64,000 bases of DNA from DASXTW01 sp036505215 (GCA_036505215.1 DASXTW010000087.1:1-64000); one strand, 5' to 3'. Shown: positions 14,101-23,054, counted from the stretch's first letter. Numbers and translations: made by a program. Notes: generated from the letters alone by a model not told the origin.

Positions 14101-14709
14101 CTCCTCCTCCGTCCAGCCGAGGGCCTTCAGGAGAACGGTCACGTTCTGCCGGCGCTTGCGGTCGATGCGAACGCCCAGCGTGTCCCGCTTGTCGACCTCG
14201 AACTCGAGCCAGGCCCCACGGGACGGGATGACCTTGGCCAGGAAGATGTCCTTGTCGGAGGTCTTGTCGAGCTCCCGGCTGAAGTACACGCCCGGACTGC
14301 GGACCAACTGGGACACGACCACCCGCTCGGTTCCGTTGATCACGAAGGTGCCCTTGTCGGTCATCATGGGGAAGTCGCCCATGAAGACCTCCTGCTCCTT
14401 GATCTCGCCGGTTTCCTTGTTGATGAAGGCCGCCTCCACGAACAGCGGGGCGGAATAGGTCATGTCCTTGTCCTTGCACTCCTCTACGGAGTACTTGATT
14501 TCCTTGAACTGGTGCTTGCCGAAGACGAGCTGATAGGTCTCGGTGAAGTCCTCGATCGGAGAAACCTCGGACAGGACCTCGGCCAGCCCGTCCCGGAGAA
14601 GCCAATCGAAGGACTGACGCTGGATCCCTATCAGATCGGGGAGGGGAAGGACCTCCGGGATCCGAGAGAAGGAGACGCGCTCACGACCAGGCACGATGAC
14701 TTCAGGCAA
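11200..14709 (-). CDS. rpoB: DNA-directed RNA polymerase subunit beta
   Basis: A full-length RNA polymerase beta subunit of 1169 residues, the target of rifampicin. The TTG start at 14709 follows an excellent ribosome site (GGAGGG, 7-8 bases). The rifampicin pocket is near residues 420-450: SQFMDQTNPLAGLTHKRRLS, then ALGPGGLSRERAG. The residues matching E. coli D516, H526 and S531 are the sensitive-type residues. The T/A differences at positions 518 and 522 also occur in many bacteria. The gene has its own promoter at 14778-14806. rplJ/rplL, normally just upstream, are about 17 kb away in the same orientation. Confidence 0.99.
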   Translation of the reverse strand: MPEVIVPGRERVSFSRIPEVLPLPDLIGIQRQSFDWLLRDGLAEVLSEVSPIEDFTETYQLVFGKHQFKEIKYSVEECKDKDMTYSAPLFVEAAFINKETGEIKEQEVFMGDFPMMTDKGTFVINGTERVVVSQLVRSPGVYFSRELDKTSDKDIFLAKVIPSRGAWLEFEVDKRDTLGVRIDRKRRQNVTVLLKALGWTEEEILHLFDNAPSIAATLEKDHFKTQEEALEDIYRKLRPGEPPTAESAQTLLENLFFNPKRYDLAKVGRYKVGKKLGGASDLARKQLKAKFDSLKEKDNPDKKDWEQPRWRVFAEPHGGEKDKLAPSFKGVLTFEDIVKTVQYLAKLHVGEEGYEVDDIDHFGNRRIRSVGELIQNQVRLGLTRMERVVRERMTTQDVEAITPQTLINIRPVVAAIKEFFGTSQLSQFMDQTNPLAGLTHKRRLSALGPGGLSRERAGFEVRDVHPSHYGRMCPIETPEGPNIGLIGSLSTYGRINEFGFVETPYRKVEKGRVTDQIDYLTADEEDKHVIAQANTPVDARGRFTEDHVLVRRKGGEVDYVTPNEVDYMDVSPKQIVSVAAALIPFLEHDDANRALMGANMQRQAVPLLRAEAPLIGTGVEFRAAVDAGDVIISDVAGTVEEVSAEDIVIRGRTGELRTYPLLKFRRSNQGTCINQKPMVRTGDHVKKGQVIADGPSTERGELALGKNLLVAFMPWEGHNYEDAIVLSERLVKDDVLTSIHIEEHEVDARDTKLGPEEITRDIPNVSEEILKDLDERGIVRIGAEVNPGDYLVGKVTPKGETELTPEERLLRAIFGEKAREVRDTSLKMRHGESGKVIGVRVFSRDSGDELAPGVNELVRVYVAQKRKISDGDKLAGRHGNKGVIAKILSEEDMPFLPDGTPVDIVLNPLGVPSRMNLGQVLEAHLGWAARVGFRNGQKTAIASDGSGSDGSQVAGKHWPSESMFVASPVFDGAREGDILEALDSANSEWEGYSLVDEVGKARLYDGRSGEPFDVPVTVGYIYIMKLLHLVDDKIHARSTGPYSMITQQPLGGKAQFGGQRFGEMEVWALEAYGAAYALQELLTIKSDDVLGRVKVYEAIVKGENIPEPGIPESFKVLIKEMQSLCLNVEVLSAEGKEIEMRETDEDVFRAAEELGIDLSRREPAGADFD

Positions 14710-14777
14710 AAAGGATCCCTCCTAGAGGAAGAGACGCGACAAACTGACGCTCGCGGGAGACGGCACGGCAAACGAGC

Positions 14778-14806
14778 AGTATAGGACTCCAGGCACGCAA
14801 AATCAA
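14778..14806 (-). promoter_or_regulatory. Sigma-A-type promoter of rpoBC
   Basis: TTGATT (14806-14801), a 17-base spacer, then TATACT (14783-14778) on the minus strand. Transcription would start near 14771, giving a leader of about 62 bases before rpoB. Both hexamers differ from consensus by one or two bases, and the region is locally AT-richer than its surroundings. Confidence 0.75.
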
Positions 14807-14932
14807 GCGGGGAGAGGGGCTCACGAAGCCTTTCAACAGCCCTCACCCGGCTTCTATTCCGGGGGATTGTAGCGGATTGCCTTGGGCTGGGGAAGACCCT
14901 TTTTGGGTGCTCGGTGGCCTTACAGTTGGGGG

Positions 14933-15376
14933 GTGATCGAGGCCCGGAGCGCCAAATCCAGGCTGCTGGACCTGGCCTTATGGGGAGCCTCGTTCTTCCT
15001 GCTCGTCCTGTCCTTCGTGCTCTCGTGGGGACCCCCGCCCCAGTTCGGCCCGAGGTTCGACTGGAGCGACAAGGCATGGCACCTCCTGGGCTACGGGGCG
15101 CTGTGCGGGACGCTGCTCCTGGCCGCCGTGTGGCGCCCCGGCCGAGGCGGAGGGCGTTTCGGGGGGACGGGACTCGGAGTGGCCGTCCTGGTGCTCGTCG
15201 TGGCATGGTCCACCGAGGCGCTCCAGGCGCCCTTCCACCGTGACGTGCAGCTCCTCGATGCCCTGGCAGACCTGGCGGGTGTGACAGCCGGCTTCCTCAC
15301 GTGGAAGGTCGTCATCAAGAACGCACACGCAAAGGGGCCCAGGCCTCGGCCGCGTCCGTCTAACGATCGACGCTGA
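14933..15376 (+). CDS. VanZ-like integral membrane protein
   Basis: A small membrane protein of about 147 residues from a GTG at 14933, preceded by a G-rich ribosome site (TTGGGGG). A longer reading from the TTG at 14882 is possible. Three or four hydrophobic helices are visible. The VanZ signature is present: a conserved DKAWHLLGYGALCG segment and the later QLLDALADLAGVTAGFL. VanZ proteins are linked to low-level teicoplanin resistance and surface-polymer functions, but most family members have no known role. It is divergent from rpoB and converges on the next gene with a nine-base gap. Confidence 0.75.
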   Translation: MIEARSAKSRLLDLALWGASFFLLVLSFVLSWGPPPQFGPRFDWSDKAWHLLGYGALCGTLLLAAVWRPGRGGGRFGGTGLGVAVLVLVVAWSTEALQAPFHRDVQLLDALADLAGVTAGFLTWKVVIKNAHAKGPRPRPRPSNDRR

Positions 15377-15385
15377 TCGGTCTGG

Positions 15386-16993
15386 CTACGTCGGATCCCA
15401 CCGCTGGAAGCTGGGGAGATCCCCGTTGCGGCCAAAGACCACGTAGTGAGGAACGGCGAAGCCGTTGACGCCGGTCGAGGTGTGCCCGGCAGCTACCCAG
15501 ACGTTCCCGGACGGCTGGAAGCTCCGGGCCCTCGAATAGTCGCCCCAGTAGTCTCCGCCGGCGTCGCCCGTGCTCGTGTTGACCGTGTAGATCTCCCAGC
15601 TCGGAGGGCTCCCGTTGAAGTCATCGTCGAGCCCGACGACCTGGGAAGGATAGGTGCTCGAGGTGAAGGAGCCGACGTTCAGCCCAACATCCCCCCGCTC
15701 GTTCTCCACGCCCGAGGCGTACGCGTAGGCTGTCCCCGCACTCCAGAGGTTCGGCCGGGCGATGTAGTTGAGGGCTCCACCGAATGTCGCCGCATTCACG
15801 TACGGGAGGGGGAAGCCTCCGCCCTCGGCCACGTTCCAGAATTCCCACAGCTGCCAGTACTGTCCGTTCAGCCGGCGAACGAAGACGGAGCTGATCCGGT
15901 CATCTGTCCTGGCACAAGGGTTGGACCCGCCAAGGATCGGGCAGTGGGCGCTGCCACCCGGCGTCGGGGTCCACGCAGGTATGTTCGAATCGGTGAACAA
16001 CAGGCTGCCGCTTCCCTGGTAGATGTAGAAGATCCGTTCGGTGTCCGTGTCCAGGTGCGACGCGAGGTACTGGGTGTAGATCGCGCCCTGTGCGGGTGTG
16101 ATGTTGAACACCGCGTTCGTCGTCCAGAACGAGTAGCTGAGGGACCCGCAGATGGACAACACACTCAGGGGGAACCGCATGATCACCGACTTGGTCCAGT
16201 TGTCGCTCAAGTCGAACAAGTTGGTCGTCATCCACAGATACCGATTGGTGACGGCTAGATGCGGGTAGTCGTGCCACCGGTTGGACTCGCCGATCTGTGA
16301 CGGGGTGATATCGAAGTTGCAGAAGCTCGCCCCGCCGTTCGTGGAAATCCCCAGCTTGACCGTGTTCTCGGTGCCTCCCCCGGGGACGAGCCCCATGCGT
16401 TCCCAGACCAGCACATTGCGCCCCGTCGAGTAGATGGCCTCCTGGTCGCAGCAGAAGTCGCCGAAGCCCACGAAGGGATCCACCCCGGTCCACGTCTGCC
16501 CGCCGTCCGTTGAGCGATGCGCATACCAGTTGTGGGTGTAGAAGACGTACTTCCCCGCCTGGCCCACGGAGGGCTCGTTGATCGACGACGCATAGCCGTT
16601 CGGCGGACTGGGTGCCGTGTTTCGGATGATCTGGAAGTCGGTGAAGGCGTTCGTCCCTATGGGTTCGCTCTGCGTTCCGGGCGCCGGTCCGATCACCCTT
16701 GCATTCGCCGCCACGGGCGTCCGGAGCTTGGATTCAGCCAGCTCGATCCGCTTCATGAAGGCCTTTGCCCGCTCGAGCTGCTCCTTCGATTGAACGCTGG
16801 GGCGAGAGCTCCACATGGGCCTATACAGCGTGGGCTCCGAGGCTCGAGCGGTGTGCGCTTGCAGTTTCCCATCCGGCTTGGGGCGCTCGTCCGCGCCGGC
16901 CCCACCCGACACGGTCACGAACGTCCCTGCCACGAGGCCGAGCAACACCAGGCCTGCCCACCATCGATGTCCTTTACGCACGACAGCCCTCAT
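15386..16993 (-). CDS. Secreted BNR/exo-sialidase-like protein
   Basis: A 535-residue exported protein with an ATG at 16993 behind GGGAGG. The signal peptide is HRWWAGLVLLGLVAGTFV, cleaved near GAGA. The body carries BNR/Asp-box-like segments (STDGGQTW and STNGGASF) and aromatic-rich strands of a beta-propeller, with WHDYPHL ... NLFD and DYWGDYSRA blocks also seen in the gene at 285. No clear sialidase arginine triad can be assigned, so 'sialidase-like' describes the fold only. It sits between rpoBC and the EPS locus and may act on the surface polymer, which is an inference from position. Confidence 0.7.
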   Translation of the reverse strand: MRAVVRKGHRWWAGLVLLGLVAGTFVTVSGGAGADERPKPDGKLQAHTARASEPTLYRPMWSSRPSVQSKEQLERAKAFMKRIELAESKLRTPVAANARVIGPAPGTQSEPIGTNAFTDFQIIRNTAPSPPNGYASSINEPSVGQAGKYVFYTHNWYAHRSTDGGQTWTGVDPFVGFGDFCCDQEAIYSTGRNVLVWERMGLVPGGGTENTVKLGISTNGGASFCNFDITPSQIGESNRWHDYPHLAVTNRYLWMTTNLFDLSDNWTKSVIMRFPLSVLSICGSLSYSFWTTNAVFNITPAQGAIYTQYLASHLDTDTERIFYIYQGSGSLLFTDSNIPAWTPTPGGSAHCPILGGSNPCARTDDRISSVFVRRLNGQYWQLWEFWNVAEGGGFPLPYVNAATFGGALNYIARPNLWSAGTAYAYASGVENERGDVGLNVGSFTSSTYPSQVVGLDDDFNGSPPSWEIYTVNTSTGDAGGDYWGDYSRARSFQPSGNVWVAAGHTSTGVNGFAVPHYVVFGRNGDLPSFQRWDPT

Positions 16994-17219
16994 CTGGACC
17001 TCCCAATTGGGTGAGTGTCACGGGTCCTAGGAAGTTCGCAGGCGGAGATGCGCGACTCGCTCCTGGTGGCTCACCGGGCATCGTTCTCTGACTCCAGCCA
17101 CACGTGGTCCAGAGAGTAGAGGGCCCCATGGAGCGGTCAAGAACCGTGGGTGCCAGATCCACCCGCTGGCTCTACCGTCTCCTAAGCTGAGGCGCGAGAA
17201 CGCCGATGACGCTTTCGAA

Positions 17220-18620
17220 ATGATGGACGACGGCCTTCCTGAGTCCGACCCCGCACCTCCCACCGCGGTACTCGATCAATCTGCGGCAAAGAGCGCCCTG
17301 GTATCGCGGGCCATGGGAGTCCTCGTCGGAAGGGCCGGCATCCTGATCGTCTCGTTCGGGTTTGCCGTCTTGGTTGCCCGTATCCTCGATCCAGCCCGTC
17401 GGGGCAACTTCGCACTCTTGCAAGCCACGAACGGCCTCACCGTGGTCCTGGCCAATTTCGCCATCGGCGGGGCGGTGGTCTACCACCTGGGCAAGGGGCG
17501 GATGAGCCCGCGGCGTGCCATCGGTGCCGCGTCGGCTCTGGCCGTACTCTCAGGCGGGATCGCGGCCCTCGTCCTGATCCCACTGGCGCTGGCACTTCGT
17601 TCCCGCCTCTTCCCGGACCTGGCTCCCGCCCTGATCACGGGGGCCGTGGTGCTGGCCGGCCCGCTGCTCCTGCGGGAGTACGTGGGCGGGACGCTGATCG
17701 CCCTGGGCCGCCCCCAACGTTATGTGCTGAGCCACGCCGCCCAGCCGGTTGCGGCGACAGCCGCCCTGGCGGCGATCCTCGTCGCCGGCACTGGCTCCCT
17801 CGCAGGGGTGGTCTGGGGATGGGCCATCGGGATCACGCTGTCCGGCCTCACCGCGCTGATCATGTCCATCGGCCTGGTCGGGAGCCGGCCGCAGCTCGAA
17901 CGCGACGACCTGCTCGTGCTGGGGCGATTCGGCGCGCGGACGTACCCGGCGTTGCTGGCCAGATTCCTGAACCTCCGCCTCGACCAGTTCCTCGTTCGCT
18001 TCCTTGCCTCCGCTTCGGTGCTCGGCCAGTACGCCGTCGCCGTGAACGTCGGGGAACTGTTGATCCAGATCCCCGTGGTGCTGCTGTGGGCGCTGTCCGG
18101 GGCCATCAGCTCGGCCGACCGGGATCGCAGCGGCGATCTGGTCGCCGAGTTCTGCCGGTGGTCCCTGATCATCCTGGGGATCGCCGCGGCGGCCGTCGCC
18201 ATGCTCACGCCGGTGGGCCTGCCCCTGGCCTTCGGGTCCCGGTATCGGGGCGCGGTGGGCAGCGTCCTGCTGCTCCTACCCGGCATGATCTGCTTTGCTC
18301 CGGCCACGATCATCGCGGAGTACTTCATCGTCCAGCGAGGGCGTCCAGGGAAGGCCGCCCTCATCGCAGGGGTCTCCATGGTGACGAGCGCGGTCCTCAA
18401 CTTCGCGCTCACGCCCACCTGGGGAGCGGCCGGCGCCAGCATCGCCTCCTCGGTCTCCTATGCAGTCATGCTCCTGACCGCCTACCTTCTGTTTACTCGC
18501 GACACAGGCATGCCTGTGCGTATGCTCCTGAGGGTCTCCAGGGAAGACCTTCGAATTGCGGTGGAGACGATTCGGAACCTCGGGTGGCGATCGGGAAGGC
18601 AAGAAAGGATCCTCGATTGA
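17220..18620 (+). CDS. Polysaccharide flippase, MOP/Wzx family
   Basis: A 466-residue polytopic membrane protein with about 12-14 hydrophobic helices and few charged loops, as in Wzx/MviN-type lipid-linked oligosaccharide flippases. The opening segment GVLVGRAGILIVSFGFAVLV followed by ARILDPARRGNFALL is typical of the family (first helix, then the G-x-F motif). It would move undecaprenyl-linked repeat units across the membrane. It opens the EPS locus and its TGA overlaps a possible TTG start of the next gene. Confidence 0.85.
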   Translation: MMDDGLPESDPAPPTAVLDQSAAKSALVSRAMGVLVGRAGILIVSFGFAVLVARILDPARRGNFALLQATNGLTVVLANFAIGGAVVYHLGKGRMSPRRAIGAASALAVLSGGIAALVLIPLALALRSRLFPDLAPALITGAVVLAGPLLLREYVGGTLIALGRPQRYVLSHAAQPVAATAALAAILVAGTGSLAGVVWGWAIGITLSGLTALIMSIGLVGSRPQLERDDLLVLGRFGARTYPALLARFLNLRLDQFLVRFLASASVLGQYAVAVNVGELLIQIPVVLLWALSGAISSADRDRSGDLVAEFCRWSLIILGIAAAAVAMLTPVGLPLAFGSRYRGAVGSVLLLLPGMICFAPATIIAEYFIVQRGRPGKAALIAGVSMVTSAVLNFALTPTWGAAGASIASSVSYAVMLLTAYLLFTRDTGMPVRMLLRVSREDLRIAVETIRNLGWRSGRQERILD

Positions 18621-18637
18621 CTCACAGTGGGCAGTCC

Positions 18638-19396
18638 ATGCGGCACGCTCTTCCCCGCGCGGAAACAGTGGATCGGGTGGCGTTCCTCGAGTGGGTGGCC
18701 TCTGGGAGGCGCGTCGTACACGTCGGGTTCTGGGGGACGGAGGGATGTCGCGAGTTGATGGAGCCCCACGCCCTGTGGCTCCATGAACGGCTGGCGAAGA
18801 AGGCGGCGACGCTGATAGGTCTCGACGTGAATGAGGAAGGGGTCGATCAAGCCCGAAGAGAAGGATATGAAGCGTACGTCGTCGATTGCCAGGATCAGGA
18901 GGCCGTGCGGGCGCTATGCCTCGACCCAGCCGAGGTGGTGCTGGCTGGGGAAGTCATCGAGCACATCGATGCGCCGGGTCGCTTTCTCGATGCCATGCAT
19001 GAGCTCGCGGTCCCCGGCGGTAGCCTGGTGATCACCACCCCGAACGCCTACTCCATGCTGAACTCTCTGTCGGCTTTCCGCGGCCTTGAGCTCATCAACC
19101 CGGACCATGTCGCCCTTTACTCGTGGTACACCCTGACGAACCTGCTGAAACGCCATGGGTGGGAGACCACATCGTTCCTCACCTACCCGTACCCCTTGGC
19201 TCCGGGGTCGGCCTCCGGGAGGGGTCGCCTGGGCAAGTTGCTCGCACGCCTCGTCCTTGGGATTCAGGGCGTCCTCAGCCGGACAGTGGCCCCCTTTATC
19301 GCCCACGGGTTGATCGCCGTGGGGCAGGAATCCTCCAGAGACGGGAGGGACATGGCATCATCGACTAGCGAAGCAAGCGTTCCGACCCCCGGCTGA
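18638..19396 (+). CDS. SAM-dependent class I methyltransferase
   Basis: A 252-residue predicted methyltransferase. The fold markers are HVGFWGTEG (modified motif I), TLIGLDVNEEGVDQAR (acidic residue binding the SAM ribose), AGEVIEHIDAPGRFL (motif IV/post) and AVPGGSLVITTPN. The EVIEHI signature is common in sugar and lipid methyltransferases of polysaccharide loci. The ATG at 18638 is used; a TTG at 18617, overlapping the flippase stop and closer to an AAAGGAT site, is an alternative. The 3' end overlaps the convergent polymerase gene by about 32 bases. Substrate unknown, probably a sugar of the repeat unit or the chain end. Confidence 0.75.
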   Translation: MRHALPRAETVDRVAFLEWVASGRRVVHVGFWGTEGCRELMEPHALWLHERLAKKAATLIGLDVNEEGVDQARREGYEAYVVDCQDQEAVRALCLDPAEVVLAGEVIEHIDAPGRFLDAMHELAVPGGSLVITTPNAYSMLNSLSAFRGLELINPDHVALYSWYTLTNLLKRHGWETTSFLTYPYPLAPGSASGRGRLGKLLARLVLGIQGVLSRTVAPFIAHGLIAVGQESSRDGRDMASSTSEASVPTPG

Positions 19397-20795
19397 GTCG
19401 ATAGTCGGAGATGTGCCCATCTTCTTGGGGAACTGGTCGCTCCACGAACCGAAGGGCGACGACCAGAGGAATGAGTCCGGCCAGGTAGTAGCCAGTCATC
19501 GAGGTGAAATCCCCCCGAAGCACGAGGGCGATAGGGAGCAGGGAGAAGGAGTAGACGAGGATCGCACCAATCCGATCCCGGTTTCGCCGGTAATACGCTT
19601 CGAGCAGCCCGATCAGCAGGCCGAACAGCACCATGCCCCACGCGATCCCCGGCAGGCCGAAGTTCATGTAGAGCTCGCCGAGGAGGGAGGGGGAGACGCT
19701 GGTCCCGGCCGAATACTGCGCCCCGAAGAACACGGAGGAGTAGAGCTGGCCCCCTGTAGGAACCGGGGCGCCGGGGATGATCGAGAGGAACGTTCGGCCA
19801 TGCTGGAAATTCAGCTCGCCCGGTACTCCCTCCAGCGTGATGACGAACTCCCTGAACTCCCCGAGGTCGTGGGTCACGAGATATTTCTCGTAGAAGTTCG
19901 ATCGATTGATCGTTGGCGCTGCTCGCCGGGCACCCACGTAGTTCCTCTCGACCCCGGCTATCACGAAGAGCCAGGCCAGGGTCAGGGCCAGAAGGCCGAT
20001 GACGACCAGCCTGATGCGACGGTGGCCGAGGTGATACACCCCGAGAAGCGCCACCGCGATCCCGGCGATCCGGAAGCGGGCCCCCAGAAACCCGGACAGG
20101 AACAGCGAAGGAGGCAGCCACGCTCCGAGGCGAAGCGCCATCCGATATTTCGAAGGCTGATGGAGCCATCCCCCCACACGTAGCAGCAGGGCGGGCGTGG
20201 CCAGCCCGATTCCGAGCAGGAGCGGGACGGAGCGCTGGAGAAGCAGCGTTCGCCGGCGGAAGACCGAAACGTAGGCGGAGATCCCCCCGAGCTGGTGCAG
20301 CAGGATGACGAAGCTGAGGATGGCCACCCCGAGGAACGTCGTGGCCAGGATCCGCTCCCTGCCGGGGAGCCAGTCGGAGCGGGCCTCGGACGCCTCAGTC
20401 GAGCGAAGAACGAAAGCGAGCCGGTACCCCGCGTAAAAGGCCAGGAGGCCGAACCACGCGAACCAGGACGCACTCCACCATGCGTCGTGGTGGCTAAGGG
20501 GATGCCCATTGGCCATGTCGGCCAGGGGAACCACGGCGAACATCAGGGCGTACGCCGACAAGCCGATGGTCAGCGGGCTGAAAAAGCCCAGCTTCCACTC
20601 GACGCGCTCCAGCCAGAAGATTGCCGCCGTCGTGCCGATGATCAGTAGGAACGGGAGCGCTGCCTGCCCAGGCGTACCGGACCTGTCGACGCGGGCGATC
20701 GACCAGCCCAGGGCGAGGGAGAGGAGCACGGCCAACGGGATGCCCACATCGAGCCGTCGAGATGCTGGCTTGGGGCGGAGGGGTCTGCTACTCAT
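19365..20795 (-). CDS. O-antigen/EPS polymerase-like membrane protein
   Basis: About 476 residues with ten or more hydrophobic helices and a large soluble loop in the second half (FYEKYLVTHDLGEFREFV ... FQHGRTFLSIIPGAP), the pattern of Wzy-type polymerases (O-antigen polymerase family). Sequence is always weakly conserved in this family, so the call rests on topology and locus. The ATG at 20795 is used; the frame stays open to 20888, and no strong ribosome site is seen. It is transcribed against its neighbours. Confidence 0.65.
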   Translation of the reverse strand: MSSRPLRPKPASRRLDVGIPLAVLLSLALGWSIARVDRSGTPGQAALPFLLIIGTTAAIFWLERVEWKLGFFSPLTIGLSAYALMFAVVPLADMANGHPLSHHDAWWSASWFAWFGLLAFYAGYRLAFVLRSTEASEARSDWLPGRERILATTFLGVAILSFVILLHQLGGISAYVSVFRRRTLLLQRSVPLLLGIGLATPALLLRVGGWLHQPSKYRMALRLGAWLPPSLFLSGFLGARFRIAGIAVALLGVYHLGHRRIRLVVIGLLALTLAWLFVIAGVERNYVGARRAAPTINRSNFYEKYLVTHDLGEFREFVITLEGVPGELNFQHGRTFLSIIPGAPVPTGGQLYSSVFFGAQYSAGTSVSPSLLGELYMNFGLPGIAWGMVLFGLLIGLLEAYYRRNRDRIGAILVYSFSLLPIALVLRGDFTSMTGYYLAGLIPLVVALRFVERPVPQEDGHISDYRLSRGSERLLR

Positions 20796-20832
20796 GATGG
20801 CACGTGTATAGACGCCAGGAGGAGGGCGAACA

Positions 20833-21960
20833 ACGAAGCCGCTGAGGATTCTGGTGAACGCGGTGGCAGCCCGGTCGGGCGGGGGCACGGTCCGACTTCG
20901 CGAGCTGGCGTCGTCGCTGGCCAGGGTGGGCCCACGCCATCGCTATCTGTTCGCGGTCCGGAAGGAGCTGGCGGGTGTGGTCGCCGACCGGGCGCCGTCC
21001 GCGGAGATCCTGTCTCCGCCCGCTGCGTTTGATCGGGTGCCGGCTCGACTGCTGTGGGAGCACGTGCGCCTTCCCCGCATCGCCGCGTCCTGGGCTCCTG
21101 ACGTGGTGTTCTCGCCGTTCAACGTTCTTCCCGTTCGATGGCCGGAGCCCAGGCCCAAGCTCGCCCTGATCGTCTCCAACCTTGCCCCGTACGCGGGCGA
21201 GGTCCGGCGCATGTACCGGGGAAAGGAGCGCCTTCGACTGGAAGCGCTCAAGTGGCTGACCGACCGGTCCCTCGAGCATGCCGACCGCGTCTTCCTCCTC
21301 TCCACTCAAGCCTTCGACCTCATCGACCCTGGGATCCTCGACGGCAGGGCCGAGGTCATTTCCATGGCCCCTCCGAGCACGGCGGGTCTGCCTGCCTCGG
21401 GAACCTCAGCTGGGCCCTTCTTCGTCATCGTCTCCGACCTGCTTCGGTATAAGGGCATCGAGCTGGCCATCGACGCTCTCGCGGCGCTCGAGGGCGATCG
21501 CCCCTCCCTCCTGATCTGCGGGAGCGCCCTCGACGGTCGCTACGCAGCACGGCTTCGGGACCAGGCCGAGCGGCTGGGCGTGAGCGACCAGGTTCGGTTC
21601 CTCGGCCCGCTCGATCATCAGGTCGTGCTCGGACTGTTCAGATCCTGTGTCGCCTGCATCGTGCCCTCCAGGTTCGAGAACAAGAGCCGCGTCCCGGTGG
21701 AAGCCATGGCCATGGGGGCGCCGGTCATCGCAAGCGACCTCGTGACCTTCCGAGAAAGTTGCGGGGATGCGGCTCTGTACTTCGACCTCGCCCGCCCTCA
21801 CACGCAACTGGCCGCTCACATGAAGCACCTCCTGCACGACGGGAAGCTCCGGCACCGGGTGGGCGAGGCTGGTGCGGCGCGGCTCGGGGCGATGCGGCAT
21901 ACGGAGGCCACCGAGCAGATCCTGGCCTCCCTCGAGCGGCTCGCGGCGGGACCCGCATGA
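20833..21960 (+). CDS. Glycosyltransferase family 4, with a suspected non-standard start
   Basis: A GT-B fold glycosyltransferase with acceptor-site N-domain and a nucleotide-sugar-binding C-domain (FFVIVSDLLRYKGIELAIDAL, ENKSRVPVEAMAMGAPVIAS). The first good in-frame start is the GTG at 20854, but that removes most of the first beta strand. The codon at 20833 is ACG and sits ten bases after a perfect AGGAGG. Read from there the protein begins TKPLRILVNAVAARSGGGT, exactly as family members begin with M at the first position. Either ACG is used, or an ATG has mutated or been miscalled. It ends in ATGA overlapping the epimerase gene. Confidence 0.78.
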   Translation, partial: TKPLRILVNAVAARSGGGTVRLRELASSLARVGPRHRYLFAVRKELAGVVADRAPSAEILSPPAAFDRVPARLLWEHVRLPRIAASWAPDVVFSPFNVLPVRWPEPRPKLALIVSNLAPYAGEVRRMYRGKERLRLEALKWLTDRSLEHADRVFLLSTQAFDLIDPGILDGRAEVISMAPPSTAGLPASGTSAGPFFVIVSDLLRYKGIELAIDALAALEGDRPSLLICGSALDGRYAARLRDQAERLGVSDQVRFLGPLDHQVVLGLFRSCVACIVPSRFENKSRVPVEAMAMGAPVIASDLVTFRESCGDAALYFDLARPHTQLAAHMKHLLHDGKLRHRVGEAGAARLGAMRHTEATEQILASLERLAAGPA

Positions 21961-23051
21961 TCACCGTCCTCGAGGTCGCCGGGGCCAGACCCAACTACAT
22001 GAAGGTCGCCCCGATCCACAGAGCGATGCTGAATGCGGGGGGATTCGCGCCCCTGTTCGTCCACACCGGCCAGCACTACGACTGGGAGATGTCGCAGGTG
22101 TTCATGCGAGACCTCGGGCTGCCCACCCCGGACGTCGAGCTCGGGGTGGGATCAGGATCACATGCCGAGCAGACCGCGCAGGTCATGCTCCGTCTGGAGC
22201 CGGTGCTGCTGGAGCGTCGGCCGGATGTTGTCGTGGTCGTCGGTGACGTCAACTCCACGTTGGGCGCTGCCCTGGCAGCGGTCAAGGTGCAGGTCCCGGT
22301 GGCGCACGTGGAGGCGGGGCTGCGGAGCTTCGACCGGACGATGCCCGAGGAGATCAACCGTCTGCTGACGGACGCGATGTCCGAGCTCCTGTTCGCTCCC
22401 TCCCCCGATGCCGTGGCCAACCTGGCGGCCGAGGGTATCGCTCGCGAAAAGATCCACCTGGTTGGCAACGTGATGATCGACAGCCTCGAGTCGCTCTTCC
22501 GCAGGGCCCAGGACTCGGACGTGCTCGATCGCCTCGGCGTGAAGCCAGGCGAGTACCTGGTTGCCACGCTCCACAGGCCCTCCAACGTGGACGGCGACGC
22601 GTCCTTGCGGCTGGTCGTCGACGCGCTGAGCATGGCGGCGGCGTCGCTGCCAGTCCTGCTCGTCACCCATCCCCGCACGCGCAAGCGACTGGCCCAGGCG
22701 GGCCTGTCCGAGCGAGTCGCGTCGGACGGCGTCCAGCTGCTGGACCCCTTGGGTTACCTCGACTTCCTGTGCCTGATGTCCCGCGCCGCCGGGGTGCTCA
22801 CCGATTCCGGGGGCATCCAAGAAGAGACGACGGTGCTCGGCGTTCCCTGTCTGACTCTGCGCGACCGCACCGAACGTCCCATCACCGTCACCGAGGGAAC
22901 GAACCAGGTGGTCGGCTTGGACCGCGAGCGGATCGAGGAAGCCGTGCGTCGATTGGCGAATGGGCAGCGCCTCGAGCCGCGGCGGCCGGCTCTGTGGGAC
23001 GGATGCGCAGCGGAGCGGATCGTCGATGTCCTTGGGCCGCGATTCAGCTGA
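21957..23051 (+). CDS. wecB: UDP-N-acetylglucosamine 2-epimerase, non-hydrolysing
   Basis: A 364-residue enzyme that interconverts UDP-GlcNAc and UDP-ManNAc. It starts at an ATGA overlap with the GT4 gene. Family motifs: GARPNYMKVAPIHRAM, FVHTGQHYDWEMSQVF, GDVNSTLGAALAA, HVEAGLRSFDRTMPEE, TLHRPSNVD, and TDSGGIQEETTVLGVPCLTL. The length matches the family. Together with the WecC-type dehydrogenase at 30790 it would give UDP-ManNAcA for the surface polymer. Confidence 0.95.
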   Translation: MITVLEVAGARPNYMKVAPIHRAMLNAGGFAPLFVHTGQHYDWEMSQVFMRDLGLPTPDVELGVGSGSHAEQTAQVMLRLEPVLLERRPDVVVVVGDVNSTLGAALAAVKVQVPVAHVEAGLRSFDRTMPEEINRLLTDAMSELLFAPSPDAVANLAAEGIAREKIHLVGNVMIDSLESLFRRAQDSDVLDRLGVKPGEYLVATLHRPSNVDGDASLRLVVDALSMAAASLPVLLVTHPRTRKRLAQAGLSERVASDGVQLLDPLGYLDFLCLMSRAAGVLTDSGGIQEETTVLGVPCLTLRDRTERPITVTEGTNQVVGLDRERIEEAVRRLANGQRLEPRRPALWDGCAAERIVDVLGPRFS

Positions 23052-23054
23052 GGG

